From contig NC_080419.1 in assembly GCF_029873635.1 (NCBI RefSeq), positions 62,675,540 to 62,739,539 on the forward strand: DNA of 64,000 nt, written 5' to 3'. The notes under the pieces are model-generated. The model was not told the DNA's origin. It did no database searches and worked only from the letters and a program-made list of their open reading frames with translations. The position numbers and the translations under genes were made by a program. Below are positions 11,531 through 21,412 of this stretch, piece after piece. Source of the stretch: Malania oleifera (lineage: Eukaryota; Streptophyta; Magnoliopsida; Santalales; Ximeniaceae). Every line of letters begins with the position of its first letter. The stretch's first letter is position 1.

Positions 11531-12220
11531 CTTTTTGTTGTAAGGTTTTTGTTCCACCTAGAAGGAACAAGGTATAGTGAATTCCTTAGGTGGTTGACCT
11601 AAGGCGAGGACGTAGGCTGGGGTAAGCCGAACCTCGTAACAATGGTGGTGTCACTCTCTTTCCCTTACTCTCTTTTACAGTTAAGCAACGATATAACTTG
11701 CATGGATGTTTTAATATTTTTTAATCATAAAGTAACGCATATTGGAAATTAAGTAAACCCAAAGTCTAATTTGTTTTTGGGCTTGCGAAAACTAAAAGGG
11801 AGTATGTTGGTTAATTGATCTTTTGTGGAAACCGAAATAAAGTACGTTGATTGGTTAAGATCCCAAAACCTATTAGCTGAAGGTTTATTTAAATTATGAT
11901 ATTAAAAAGGTGCTTGGATGTCATTTTAATATTCAAATTCAAAAGCCAACTACAGGAACTTCACATTCATATACAGGGTCGCTAAATATTCCAAATTGAT
12001 TTCTTGGTGTATGGTTGTTTTGCTTGAATAGTTGATTGATTGATTGTGGTTGTTGTGATTGTGGATTAATTAGAGGAAATAGGAGTTTGTGTGGATTGTC
12101 TGCTTAACAAGAATACAAGAAAGCCTTAAAAGATTGTAAAAAGGAACAAAAAGGATCTTAAGGAATTTTTAAAACACCCAATTCACCCCCCCCCCTCTTG
12201 GGACTACACCTTAGGTTTCA
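11531..12220 (+). mobile_element. 5' LTR of Copia-1, U3 lost
   Basis: This holds the hairpin block (11551-11640), a pyrimidine-rich stretch ending in TTTTACAG (11655-11681) that could be a splice acceptor, the AAGGGAGTATG repeat (from about 11790), 10 C, CTCTTGGGACTACACC and a final CA at 12220, two bases before the primer-binding site. The matching 3' LTR starts at 18230 (TGTTGGCCTAATT), but here everything upstream of the hairpin block is gone, so the copy has no promoter. Confidence 0.75.
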
Positions 12221-12222
12221 AT

Positions 12223-12234
12223 TGGTATCAGAGC
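12223..12234 (+). other. Primer-binding site of Copia-1
   Basis: TGGTATCAGAGC complements the 3' end of plant initiator tRNA-Met, the usual primer of copia elements. It starts two bases after the LTR end. Confidence 0.9.
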
Positions 12235-12277
12235 CTAGTTATATAAAAACCTAACAAGTAGCTATATAAAGATCAAA

Positions 12278-13653
12278 ATGGCACAAATAGGAGTAGCTCC
12301 CTTTGGTGAGGGTCAATCCTCAACTAGGCCACCCATTTTTTGTGGATTAAATTACACCTTTTGGAAGCAACGAATGAGAATCTACCTTCAAACAATGGGC
12401 TGGAAGGCATGGAATATTGTCAAAAATGGAAATTTAATCCCCACAAAACTAGTTCATGGAAAAGAAGTACCTAAAGAAGATAAAGAACTAAACGACTCAG
12501 ATTACAAAATGTTGTAAATTAACTCAAATGCAATAAACACCTTATACTGTGCACTTGATGCAAATGAATTCAATAGAGTAATGGTGTGTAAAATAGTCAA
12601 AGAGATTTGGGATAAATTGGAAGTAACCTATGAAGGCACAGTAGATGTTAGGGAAAGTAGAATCAATATGTTAACTAGTGAATACGAAGCTTTTAGGATG
12701 AACTCCGATGAAAGTATAACAAACATGTACACTAGGTTCACACATATCATAAACTCACTAAGTGCTTTAGGAACAAATTATTCTACCCATGAGATGATCC
12801 GCAAAATTCTAAGAGCACTTCCACCTATTTGGGAACCAAAAGGTACAGCCATTACAGAAGGAAGAAATCCTAAAACAACTTCCTTAGATGAACACATAAG
12901 ATCTCTTCTAACTTATGAAATGATATTGAAAGAAAGAAGCATTGAAAACAAAAATAAGAAGTATATAGCTTTAAAAGCTTTGAAAGAATATTCAAGTGAG
13001 GAAGATAATGAATTTAGTGAATTAGAAGATGAGGACTTAGCTCTTATAACTAAAAGATTTGGAAAATTCTTAAGAAGAAACAAAAAATTCACTAGAAAAT
13101 TTAATGGATCAAAAGCTGAAAAAGGAGTAATAAAAAAGAATACAAAAACAAAAATGATCCTCCCACTTGCTATCATTGTAAAAAGATCAGGCACATCAAA
13201 CCAGAATGCCCACAACTCAAGAAAGAAAAGAAGAACAGGAAGCTTGCAATGAAGGCAACTTGGGATGACACTAGTTCGAGTGAATCGGAAAGTGAGTCAA
13301 GTGATTGAGAAGTAGCACACATGTGCTTCATGGTACATAACGAAGAGGTAAACTCTTATTATTCTCTCTCTGAAGATTCATGCAATGAATCTTGTAGTAA
13401 TTCGTGTGAAAGTATGCCCTCTTATAAAGAACTTCAAGATGAATTACTCTTTCTACATAACAAGTTTATTAAAGTTTCAAAGAGGAACACAAGCTTGAAA
13501 CAACAAAACGAAGCACTTAGAAATCAACTTGAATCCGAAAAACTTGTTAAAGAAGAAAAAGACTTAAAGATTGAAGAACTTGAGAAGAAAGTAGATAACT
13601 TGTCTAAAATATTAGCTAAGTCTCAACTAAATAAAGATAGTAAAAAAGTGTAA
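12278..13653 (+). pseudogene. gag: Copia-1 gag (broken)
   Basis: The start at 12278 lies 44 bases after the primer site. The N-terminal block RPPIFCGLNYTFWKQRM is the copia capsid signature. An in-frame TAA at 12515 interrupts it, and the same frame continues to about 13130, including SINMLTSEYEAF-type and YEMILKER-type motifs. A frameshift then moves the zinc knuckle (C-X2-C-X4-H-X4-C, about 13168-13210) into another frame. A third segment (13321-13653) is a charged coiled coil (YKELQDELLFLHNKF onward). A large gag with a C-terminal coiled coil fits the Sirevirus lineage. The product would package element RNA if intact; it cannot be made from this copy. Confidence 0.85.
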
Positions 13654-14610
13654 GAAATAAATGATCTCAAAAACCAAATTCAAGAGAAAGAAAAAGTCAT
13701 CTACAACTTTACCAAAGGTAAAGATACTTCGAAAAGATGGTAGGACAACAAAGGATGACAAACAACAAAGAAGGAATTGGTTATAATGGAGCACCAAACA
13801 AGAGAAAGAAAAACTTGTTTATGGGATATTTTGTAAATCAATCTAAATATTATGCAAGCACTTGATCAATGAATATTCATGAGCACACCACTTGCTACAT
13901 GTGCAAAAATAATGGACACATAATGTTTAATTATCCACTTAATAAAAAATATATTAAAGTAAAGAATGAGTGGAAGATAAATGCTAAAACTAGGCAAAAT
14001 TTAAAGAAAGTTAAGAAGGTTTGGTTTCCAAAAGTAACAACTTAAATCTTTTCTTGTTGGTTTGCTTTAGGACCACTCCATCTAAGGATAAATGGTACTT
14101 GGACAGTGGATGTTCAAGGCATATGACGGGAGATAAATCTAAGTTGACCTCTTTTTCTCTCAAAAGGATGGAGGATTTGTAACCTTCGGTGACAATGCAA
14201 AAGGCAGATCATCGGAATTGGTAAAATAGGTTAAAACTCTTCACTTACTATATATGATGTCTTGTTAGTAGAAGGTCTAAAGCATAATTTACTAAGCATT
14301 AGTCAACTTAGCGACAAAGGATTTGAAATAATGTTTAAGAGAGACAAATGCATAATTCAAGATTCTAAGGATCAAAAGACATTATTTACTGCACTTAGAA
14401 TGAATAATCCATATTGCATAAACCTTGATAGCTTGATCTCTCAAGACATAACTTGCTTAGCAGCCATGAGCGAGAATAGTTGGCTTTGGCATAGGAGGTT
14501 AGGAGATGCAAGCATGGATCTTATATCCAAGCTCTCTAAAAAGAATTTAGTTAAAGGCTTGCCTAACACCAAATTTGTCAAAGATAAAGTGTGTGATGCT
14601 TGTTAATTAG
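13654..14610 (+). pseudogene. pol: Copia-1 protease and GAG-pre-integrase region (broken)
   Basis: The end of gag is degraded, including a second zinc-knuckle-like segment near 13895. The aspartic protease signature WYLDSGCSRHMTG follows near 14094-14135. The GAG-pre-integrase segment is a readable frame at 14262-14606 (LLSISQLSDKGFEI, then the WLWHRRLGDASMDLISKL block). In most relatives that last motif reads HRRLGHAS, so a zinc-binding His is changed to Asp here. Frameshifts separate the protease from this frame, and a stop follows DAC at 14604. Confidence 0.85.
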
Positions 14611-15385
14611 GAAAACAAATCAAGAAAAGCTTCAAAAAGAAGAAACATATATCAACTAGTAGACCCCTAGAACTCATACACTTAGACTTGTTTGGTTAAA
14701 CTAGAACCCAAAGTTTAGGAGGAAAACAATATGCCTTCGTAATCATTGATGATTACTCAAAATACACATGGGTGTTGTTCCTAGATAACAAAGAAGAAGC
14801 TTGCAACTCATTAATCACTTTATGTAAGAAGCTTCAAAATTAGAAAGGGTATAATGTCTCAAATTTTAGAAGTGACCAAGGAAGAGAATTTAAGAATCAA
14901 GTCGTTGAAAAATTCTGCAATGAACATAGCATAAATCACAACTTTTCAGCACCTAGAACCCCACAACAAATGGAGTTGTCAAAATGAAAAATAGAACCCT
15001 ACAAGAAATAGCAAGGACAATGCTTAATGAAAATGACCTACCCAAATATTTTTGGGCCGAAGATGTAAATATATCTAGCTATATAATTAATAGGGTTTCC
15101 ATTAGTTCAAACCTAAACAAGACACCTTATGAATTGTGGAAAGGAAGAAGGTCTAACATAAATTACTTTCATGTCTTTGGATGTAAGTGTTTCGTCCTAA
15201 ATAACAAAGACAACTTAGGAAAATTTGATGCTAAATCGGATAAAGGCATTTTCCTAGGATACTCCAAAAATAGTAAAGCCTATAGAGTCTACAAAAAAAG
15301 AACACTCACCATAGTTGAATCAATTCACCTAGACTTTGATGAATCTAACCCTTTTTCAAGGAAGTCAAAAATGAAGAAAAAATGA
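14611..15385 (+). pseudogene. pol: Copia-1 integrase (broken)
   Basis: The core can be read across stops: HLDLFG (first Asp, about 14680), DDYSKYTWVLF, and RSDQGREF (second Asp, about 14870). The region of the catalytic Glu (NGVVE) is damaged near 14970, where a short deletion leaves NKWSCQN-like sequence. The C-terminal part is open at 14984-15385 and has the typical PYELWKGRR and HVFGCKCFVL motifs. In-frame stops at about 14697 and 14842 inactivate it. Confidence 0.85.
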
Positions 15386-15386
15386 T

Positions 15387-17020
15387 ATGTTCAAAAAGGC
15401 GGATGAGATAGAAATCAAGGAAGAAAAGGAAATAAATAAAGAAAAGTCAAAAGATGAACTCATAGAAAATATGGAATTACCAAGAGAATGGAAGTATAAG
15501 AAAGATCACCCTCATGAACAAATTATAGGTGAACCATCTAGAGGTGTGACTACTAGATCTTCACTAAAGAACCTTTGCAATCATTATGCATTCCTATCCC
15601 AAAATGAACCTAAATATGTTGAAGAAGCCCTTAAGGATGAATCTTGGATAGTTGCAATGCAAGAAGAGTTAAATCAATTTGAAAGAAGTCAAGTATGGAA
15701 AATAGGACCCAAACCGGAAAATCATTCAATCATAGGAACTAAATGGGTATTTAGAAATAAAAAGGATGAAAATGGTATAATCACTAGAAACAAAACTAGA
15801 CTTGTAGCAAAGGGGTACAATCAAGAAGAAGGAATAGACTTTAATGAAGAGGTATATGTTGAACAACCCCCTGGTTTTGAGGATATTGAAAATCCTAACC
15901 ATGTATTTAGACTAATTAAGGCTTTGTATGGACTAAAACAGCCCCCTAGGGCTTGGTATGAAAGACTTAGTGGATTTCTAATTGAGAAGGGATTTTCAAG
16001 AGGAAAAATTGATAGTACCTTGTTCATTAAAAATAAGGAAGATGACATACTTTTAGATCAAATCTACATAGATGATATAATATTTGGTGCTACAAATGAA
16101 CATCTATGTAAAGAATTTGCGAAATGTATGCAAAAAGAATTTGAAATGAGCATGATGGGGGAATTAAACTATTTTTTTGGACTGCAAATTAAACAAGCAA
16201 AGAATGAGACTTTTATAAGTCAATCCAAATATATAAAAGAAATAATATAAAAATTTGGCATGGAAAATAGCTAACCCCATAGGCACACCTATGAGTACCA
16301 CCATCAACCTAGACAAAGATGAAAAGGGAAAATCCGTAGACACAAAGCACTATAGAGGTATGATTGGAAGTCTACTATATCTAACAGCTAGTTGACCCGA
16401 TATAATGTTTAGTGTGTGTATGTGTGCACGTTTTCAATCAGTACCTAAGGAATCACACCAAATAGCTGTTAAAAGAATCCTAAGATACTTAATAGGCACT
16501 ATGGACTTAGGACTATGGTACCCTAAAGATACCAGTTTTGAAATGATCAGTTATTTAGATGCGGACTATACCGATTGTAAGATAGATAGAAAAAGCACAA
16601 GTGGCACATGCCACTTCTTAGGAAGATCTTTAGTTTCTTGGTTTTCCAAGAAGCAAAATTTCATGGCTTTGTCAACTGCTGAGGCCGAATATGTAGCAGC
16701 TGGTAGTTGTTGTGCACAAACTCTTTACATGAAAAAAAAAATTAAGAGATTTCAATTTGAAATACACAAGTATACCAATTAAGTGTGATAATATGAGTGC
16801 GATAAACATATCTAAAAATCCTATTTCACACTCAAGAATAAAGCACATTGACATACGACACTACTTCTTAAGAGATCATGTTCAAAAAGAAGACATCATT
16901 CTAGAATTCATCAATACAAATGATCAATGGGTTGATATCTTTACTAAACCACTCTCAGAAGATAGATTTATAACTATTAGAAGAGAGCTTCGTCTACTAC
17001 ATAGTAGAGAAACAAACTAA
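15387..17020 (+). pseudogene. pol: Copia-1 reverse transcriptase and RNase H (broken, RT deletion)
   Basis: The frame 15387-16250 runs from the hinge (GEPSRGVTTRSSLKNLC) through the RT start (TKWVFRNKKDENG, RLVAKGYNQEEGIDF) to ALYGLKQPPRAWYERL and the active-site motif YIDD (about 16066-16077). Between GIDFNE and EVYVEQPPGFE about 126 bp are missing compared with Copia-2, which removes the first catalytic Asp (QMDVKS motif). The deletion is in frame and lies at an AATGAA repeat. RNase H follows in 16405-16782 (DADYTDCKIDRKSTSG, ALSTAEAEYVAA), with a frameshift at the A run 16731-16741, and finishes in 16757-17020 (CDNMSAINISKNP, FTKPL). Confidence 0.9.
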
Positions 17021-17045
17021 AAGGACAAGGCCTAAAGAAAAATCT

Positions 17046-17270
17046 ATAGTCAGCCAACTGACTCTTAGGTCAGCCGACTAATTGAAGTGTTTTTCTTTTG
17101 GTACAGAGGCCAGTCAGCCAACTGACCCTGAGGTCAGCCAACTGACTGAGGTAAATTGCCTTGAACTTGAGAGCACTTAGCCAATTGACACTGAGGTTAG
17201 CCTACTGACTGATAGAGCAACCCTAGACTTGTTTGTGAAACTTAAAAGTGTTAGTTAACTGACCTAGGGT
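17046..17270. repeat. Post-pol palindrome array in Copia-1
   Basis: Starting about 30 bp after the pol stop, units of the form GTCAGCCRACTGAC recur: CAGTCAGCCAACTGAC, GTCAGCCGACTAAT, CAGTCAGCCAACTGACC, GTCAGCCAACTGACTG, and weaker ones up to GTTAGTTAACTGACC near 17250. The arms GTCAG and CTGAC pair around CCRA. The same motif forms the U3 array of group A LTRs, yet this array is in the internal region. Confidence 0.85.
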
Positions 17271-18214
17271 TTGTCTCTTTGTGTGATCTAAGTTTTTTTT
17301 GGTGTGTACTTTCATGTGTTGTATAATACAACACTTAGCTTGGATTTCTTTCCTTGTTGCTTGAAAAATAGGCTCATGATAAGTGATATGCAGCATGCTA
17401 CGTATGGATGTTTGAAAAATTGGTATCTTGAAATTGGTATTTTGAAAATTTGAGCATAAAGTTATTAAGTATGAAACATGATTTTTGAAATATCTTGACC
17501 ATGTATGTTTATGATCACATGAATAAATGAAAAATTGGCATCTATGAGAAATGCAACATTTGTAACTAAAGAAGTACATTGGTATCCATGAATATATCAC
17601 TTGGTTTTTGAGCAATACAATATAATTATGAGCTTGGAAACATTGCCATGATATTAGTATTTAAATGATGCATGACAAATGTAATGTTTGAAGTATTTTC
17701 ACAAATATGAATGTTGGGCACCAGATGCATGATTGAAAATTCAAAGATGTCACAACACATATGAAATAAGAATGCCCAATATGAAATATGATATTGAATT
17801 TTGGCATGATTGAGAAGTGTGTGATCATATGTTCATTTGAATGTTTACCCTCTTTGATTGATGTCAAAAGGGGGAGTAGTATTTGAGAAAAAATTTTGGC
17901 ATGATTGAGAGCATGATATTGAATTTTGAGCATGTTAGTGAAAAATCATATTTGGGCATGTTGAGCATGATAGCATGATAGTAAAAAATCATATTTGAGC
18001 ATGATAACATGATAGTGAAAAATCATATTTCAGCATGTTTAGCATGATAAGAATGAAAAATTGAGCAATGAGCATGATTGGTCTTGAATCTACAAATTGT
18101 TAAAATAATGCTTATTGTAAGGGAGAGTAGAATAATGCTAGTTATAAGGGGGAGTTTTTTTTTTTTTTTTTTTTTAACGCTTATTCATATTTTTTGCTCC
18201 TCGTTTGTCATCAT
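17271..18214 (+). mobile_element. Copia-1 post-pol spacer
   Basis: This is non-coding, with a loosely repeated text (GAGCATGATA / GTGAAAAATCATATTT, 17920-18075). Extra polypurine runs lie near 17866 (AAAAGGGGGAG), 18119 (AAGGGAGAG) and 18146 (AAGGGGGAG), and an 18-21 T run at about 18155-18175. No accessory ORF like that of Copia-2 is seen. Minus-strand frames at 17223-17933 look accidental. Confidence 0.6.
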
Positions 18215-18229
18215 AAAAAAGGGGGAGAT
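18215..18229 (+). other. Polypurine tract of Copia-1
   Basis: AAAAAAGGGGGAGAT immediately precedes the LTR start TGTTGGCC at 18230. It primes plus-strand synthesis. Confidence 0.85.
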
Positions 18230-18504
18230 TGTTGGCCTAATTGGGCTTTTCAATCTTGTTTTGATGATAACAAAATGAAGGATGCTTTAACATGTGATGT
18301 TGAGTGATTTGATTTCAGATCTAGTTAAAAGGACACTCACAATTGATAAGCTAAAGATCAATGTCAATCTAGTGGAAGCTCCTCAGAATATTGAAGAAAT
18401 GAATGACAAATGAAGAGGTTAAAGACCAAGCAAATCTTAAAGTCAAAAGTGAACCTCGAGAGGCAGAAGGAAGCCGAAGGACTTAGTGATTAAGGAGACC
18501 ATAA
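18230..18504 (+). mobile_element. 3' LTR of Copia-1, first 275 bp
   Basis: TGTTGGCCTAATTGGGC opens it and GTTTTGATGATAACAAAATG follows, matching the start of the Copia-2 5' LTR (33290). It is cut near 18504 by a TRIM-like sequence, so the palindromes, TATA box and hairpin block are missing. Confidence 0.8.
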
Positions 18505-18809
18505 GGCCAATAATCACCCCCCCCAATAGCTACCCTGGGAGTGCTCGAACCCGTGACCTCGCTCTGATACCACTTGTCAAGATCAAGCGCTACTAGTTTT
18601 TCTAAAACTAATTGGTGGTAGAAGGGGCGCAACTTTTTCCTTTAAACGGCAACATAGAGCCCCGCACTAAGCATCGGGTGGACATGAGGGGCTGCACCAA
18701 TTCCAAGCAAGGGTGCCGATGGGCTGGCATGCCAAGCATTGTCAAGCTAGGGCCCACTGCTACGATCCCTTGCAATAGGGTTGACTGCTGATTCCCCATA
18801 AAGCCAACA
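18505..18809 (-). mobile_element. TRIM-like retrotransposon end, reversed
   Basis: On the minus strand 18809-18575 reads TGTTGGCTTTATGGGG ... GATCTTGACA, 235 bp with TG..CA ends. It is followed by AG and the primer-binding site TGGTATCAGAGC (18561-18572 reversed), then a short non-coding internal segment ending in a C run. A 235-bp LTR plus tRNA-Met primer site without coding sequence fits a TRIM or a short non-autonomous LTR element. It is more GC-rich than its surroundings. Only one LTR is seen. Confidence 0.65.
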
Positions 18810-20329
18810 ATATCAATATTCAGTTTAGAGTTCTAGCAACAATTAATAAGTTTCTCAAGACACCAAACCAAATATATGAATTAAGTAATTTTGATACCTA
18901 TGCTACAATCAAGCACTCAATCTTAATAACTTTACCTTAGCAATTTCACACTTGAATTCAAAGATTAGCTCTTATATGAATTTTTTAATCCAACAACATG
19001 AACCAACATTCAAGATGATAACTTGATTCAATTACAATCAACTCCCAATGTTCAGCTAGTTCCAAATGAATTTAAAACATACACGTAGGTTATAACTTGC
19101 AGGAATTTAAAGAATAAGAAAAGAATAAGATTGAACACAAGATTTTTTACAAGGTTCAGCCAGCAGTCTACGTCCTTGCCTCAAGCAACCTATTGTGAGA
19201 ATTTTCGTTTCCCACTTCGTTAACTAGGTGAAGCACCCTTCTCTCTGTTCAAGGTGTAGATCCCTCTCTAATGAGAACAACCCTCTCACAAGGCAACGAT
19301 TCAATAACCTGAACTGTCAATAACAAAACCAATAAAAACAAGTTCGTTTGTACAATAAAGATACTCTTCAACATAGCAGAATTTGTAAACGTTAAAGCGC
19401 AATATACTTCAATAAATCAATAAAGAGATGATGCTCACAAAGATATAACCAATATTCTGATTGTAGATTGTGAATTTCAAAAAATCAAATTAGAATTTCG
19501 CAAGGTTTCAGCAAGAACTCATAGCATCCTTTTCATAAAGAATTTCAGCTGTATAACACAAATTTTGAATTGTATGTGAGTATTAGTTAACCTAATTTGC
19601 AAAAATATTACCCCTATATATAGTAGAAAGGTTTCTTACCATTTTCCCTAAGTTTTCTCTGAGTTTGGAAACCCAATCATTCAAATTTTGAAACAAAAAT
19701 CCACGTTGTTTAAAAGTTTAAAACATCGACATCAGTCGACTAAGCCATAGGGTCAGTCGCCTGAACTTCTTTAAAATAGCGCATAAAGAACAGTCAGTAC
19801 CAAGTCAATCGCCTGACCCCGATGGTTTAGTCCCATGATCCTATTTTGTTCGTTCATTAACAATGTCAGTAGCATATCAGTCGCCTTATGCAATATCATC
19901 AATTGCCTGACCACTTAGCCACTTTTTTTTTTTTTCAAAGTTTGGTTCCAAAACTTAAATTTGTAACTTGAAAAACTTATTTTAGACTTTATGAAAATAT
20001 TTTCCATGTTTAAAAAATAGGTCTCTAAGTCAATAATGAATCCTAAGAGCTTCAACTTCAATATCGAGAATCAAAGTACTTACATGAGACTTTAATAAGA
20101 TAAAACATCTTAGTTCTTAAGTCTTCATTTTGTAAGGCTTTCAATAACCATCTGATCTTTGATCAATGCTTCAATAAACTTCATGTTCCTCATTACTTGT
20201 AGCTTTAAGTTTAAGTTTCAACAAACTTCATCAAGTAAAATCACTTGAGTCCTAAAACTTAACTCAAAACATAATTAGTAACCTTGATTTGTTATCATCA
20301 AAACGAAATTAAGCCTTGTGAGGCCAACA
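18810..20329 (-). mobile_element. Group A LTR, reversed, 3' end lost
   Basis: On the minus strand this begins TGTTGGCCTCACAAGGC at 20329, with palindrome units such as CAGTCGACTAAG and GTCAGTCGCCTGAAC (19728-19920 region), a TATATATAGG promoter box near 19610-19620, and the hairpin block at 19147-19234. The usual C-run end is missing because the TRIM-like LTR abuts at 18809. Confidence 0.75.
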
Positions 20330-20830
20330 ATTATTGATATTCAAAGTAGATGTTTGGGGCTTAAGGCTTTTGATTCTTTACTGAACTTAAATTCTATTTT
20401 ATTTGTATTCAATTTTGTATCTTGCTTTTGGTACTGCTCTTTGATCTATATTTAGATTTGTTTTTGTATTTAGTTTTGTTTTGACTTTTGTACTCTCATC
20501 TATTTTGCCTCCTTTAGATATATTGGAGCTTAATTCTTCCAAAAAATAAAATAAAATAAAATAAAACATCCCTGGAAAAATCCTTAACAATGTCCCTCAA
20601 CTAACCCAAGAACCTCTCCTTCCTCGATCTCGCTGTCAACAACCTATGTAGCAAAATTTCACATTTCCACTAACCCTCTCCAATCTCAGCATCCTTCACC
20701 TCGAGTGAAACTACCTATCTGGTCAAATTCCCAATGAATTTAGAAATTTCTAGCTAAACACCCCTAACCTTTACCTTTTCCCACAATTGGATCCTTGGCT
20801 ATATTCCATAATCTCTAGTATTATTAAAGT
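20330..20830 (+). pseudogene. LRR receptor-like pseudogene fragment (inverted repeat, left copy)
   Basis: The plus strand around 20600-20760 reads like leucine-rich repeats with stops and frameshifts: NLSFLDLAVNNL, then NLSILH, then GQIPNEF. The whole stretch is reverse-complementary, by eye at high identity, to 29352-29840. It includes an A-rich (AAAAT)n tract at 20541-20566. It is a degraded fragment of a plant LRR receptor-like or receptor-kinase gene, not an expressed gene. Confidence 0.65.
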
Positions 20831-21398
20831 TCATAATGATCGATTATTCCTACATATAATAAAAGGCGACATGTTGATGACTTTTTTATGCAAATGACGA
20901 TTTATACAGAACTTGGATCTATCAAAGAACAAGCTTTGATTATACACATTGTAAGGGTTGTTGCTTCCAACTAAAATTGATGTAGATCCAAGGCAAACAA
21001 CTTAGCAAAAAGTGTTTTGATTGCTTTCATACTTCAATTTCAATAATATTTCTTCATTGCTTCATTCTTGCAATCAGAAGCCATACTAGTCATCTCTTCT
21101 TCTTCTTCTTTTTTTGTTGAATTTTGTATGATGATTATTGTCACTATGCATAGCCTCTCTTGAAGAGTTTGTCTTTAAAAAAAAAATTAGTAAGAAGTTG
21201 TAGAGTTTTGATTACTCATCGTATTTGGGTGAAACTTGTTGTGTTCTTTGGAGTGGATCATCGAAGTTCTGGGATTAGGAGTTCCTGAAGATAAGAAGGG
21301 GATAACTTGAAAGGGAAGAGGAATTTTGTTGAAGAACAATCAAATTAAATGGAAATATTTAATCATACTAGGGATTAGGAAATGAAAGTGTGTGGTAT
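20831..21398. other. Unassigned stretch beside element C
   Basis: I see no gene. It is AT-rich with a TTCTTCTTC run near 21090. The last 20-30 bases (AATGAAAGTGTGTGGTATGC) match the sequence at 27673-27691 next to the primer site of element C, so at least the right edge is element C internal sequence from a second, tandem copy. Confidence 0.4.
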
Positions 21399-21410
21399 GC
21401 TCGGATACCA
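21399..21410 (-). other. Primer-binding-site-like sequence, element C (left)
   Basis: The minus strand reads TGGTATCCGAGC, one change from the standard TGGTATCAGAGC, two bases from the LTR end at 21413. A primer site on this side of what should be a 3' LTR suggests a tandem LTR-internal-LTR arrangement that has lost its left part. Confidence 0.6.
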
Positions 21411-21412
21411 CT

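Noticed and set aside
18541..18575. Possible tRNA gene (GGTTCGAGC and CTCTGATACCA-like text)
   Set aside because: Only the primer-site end and a T-arm-like piece are present; no cloverleaf or anticodon arm.
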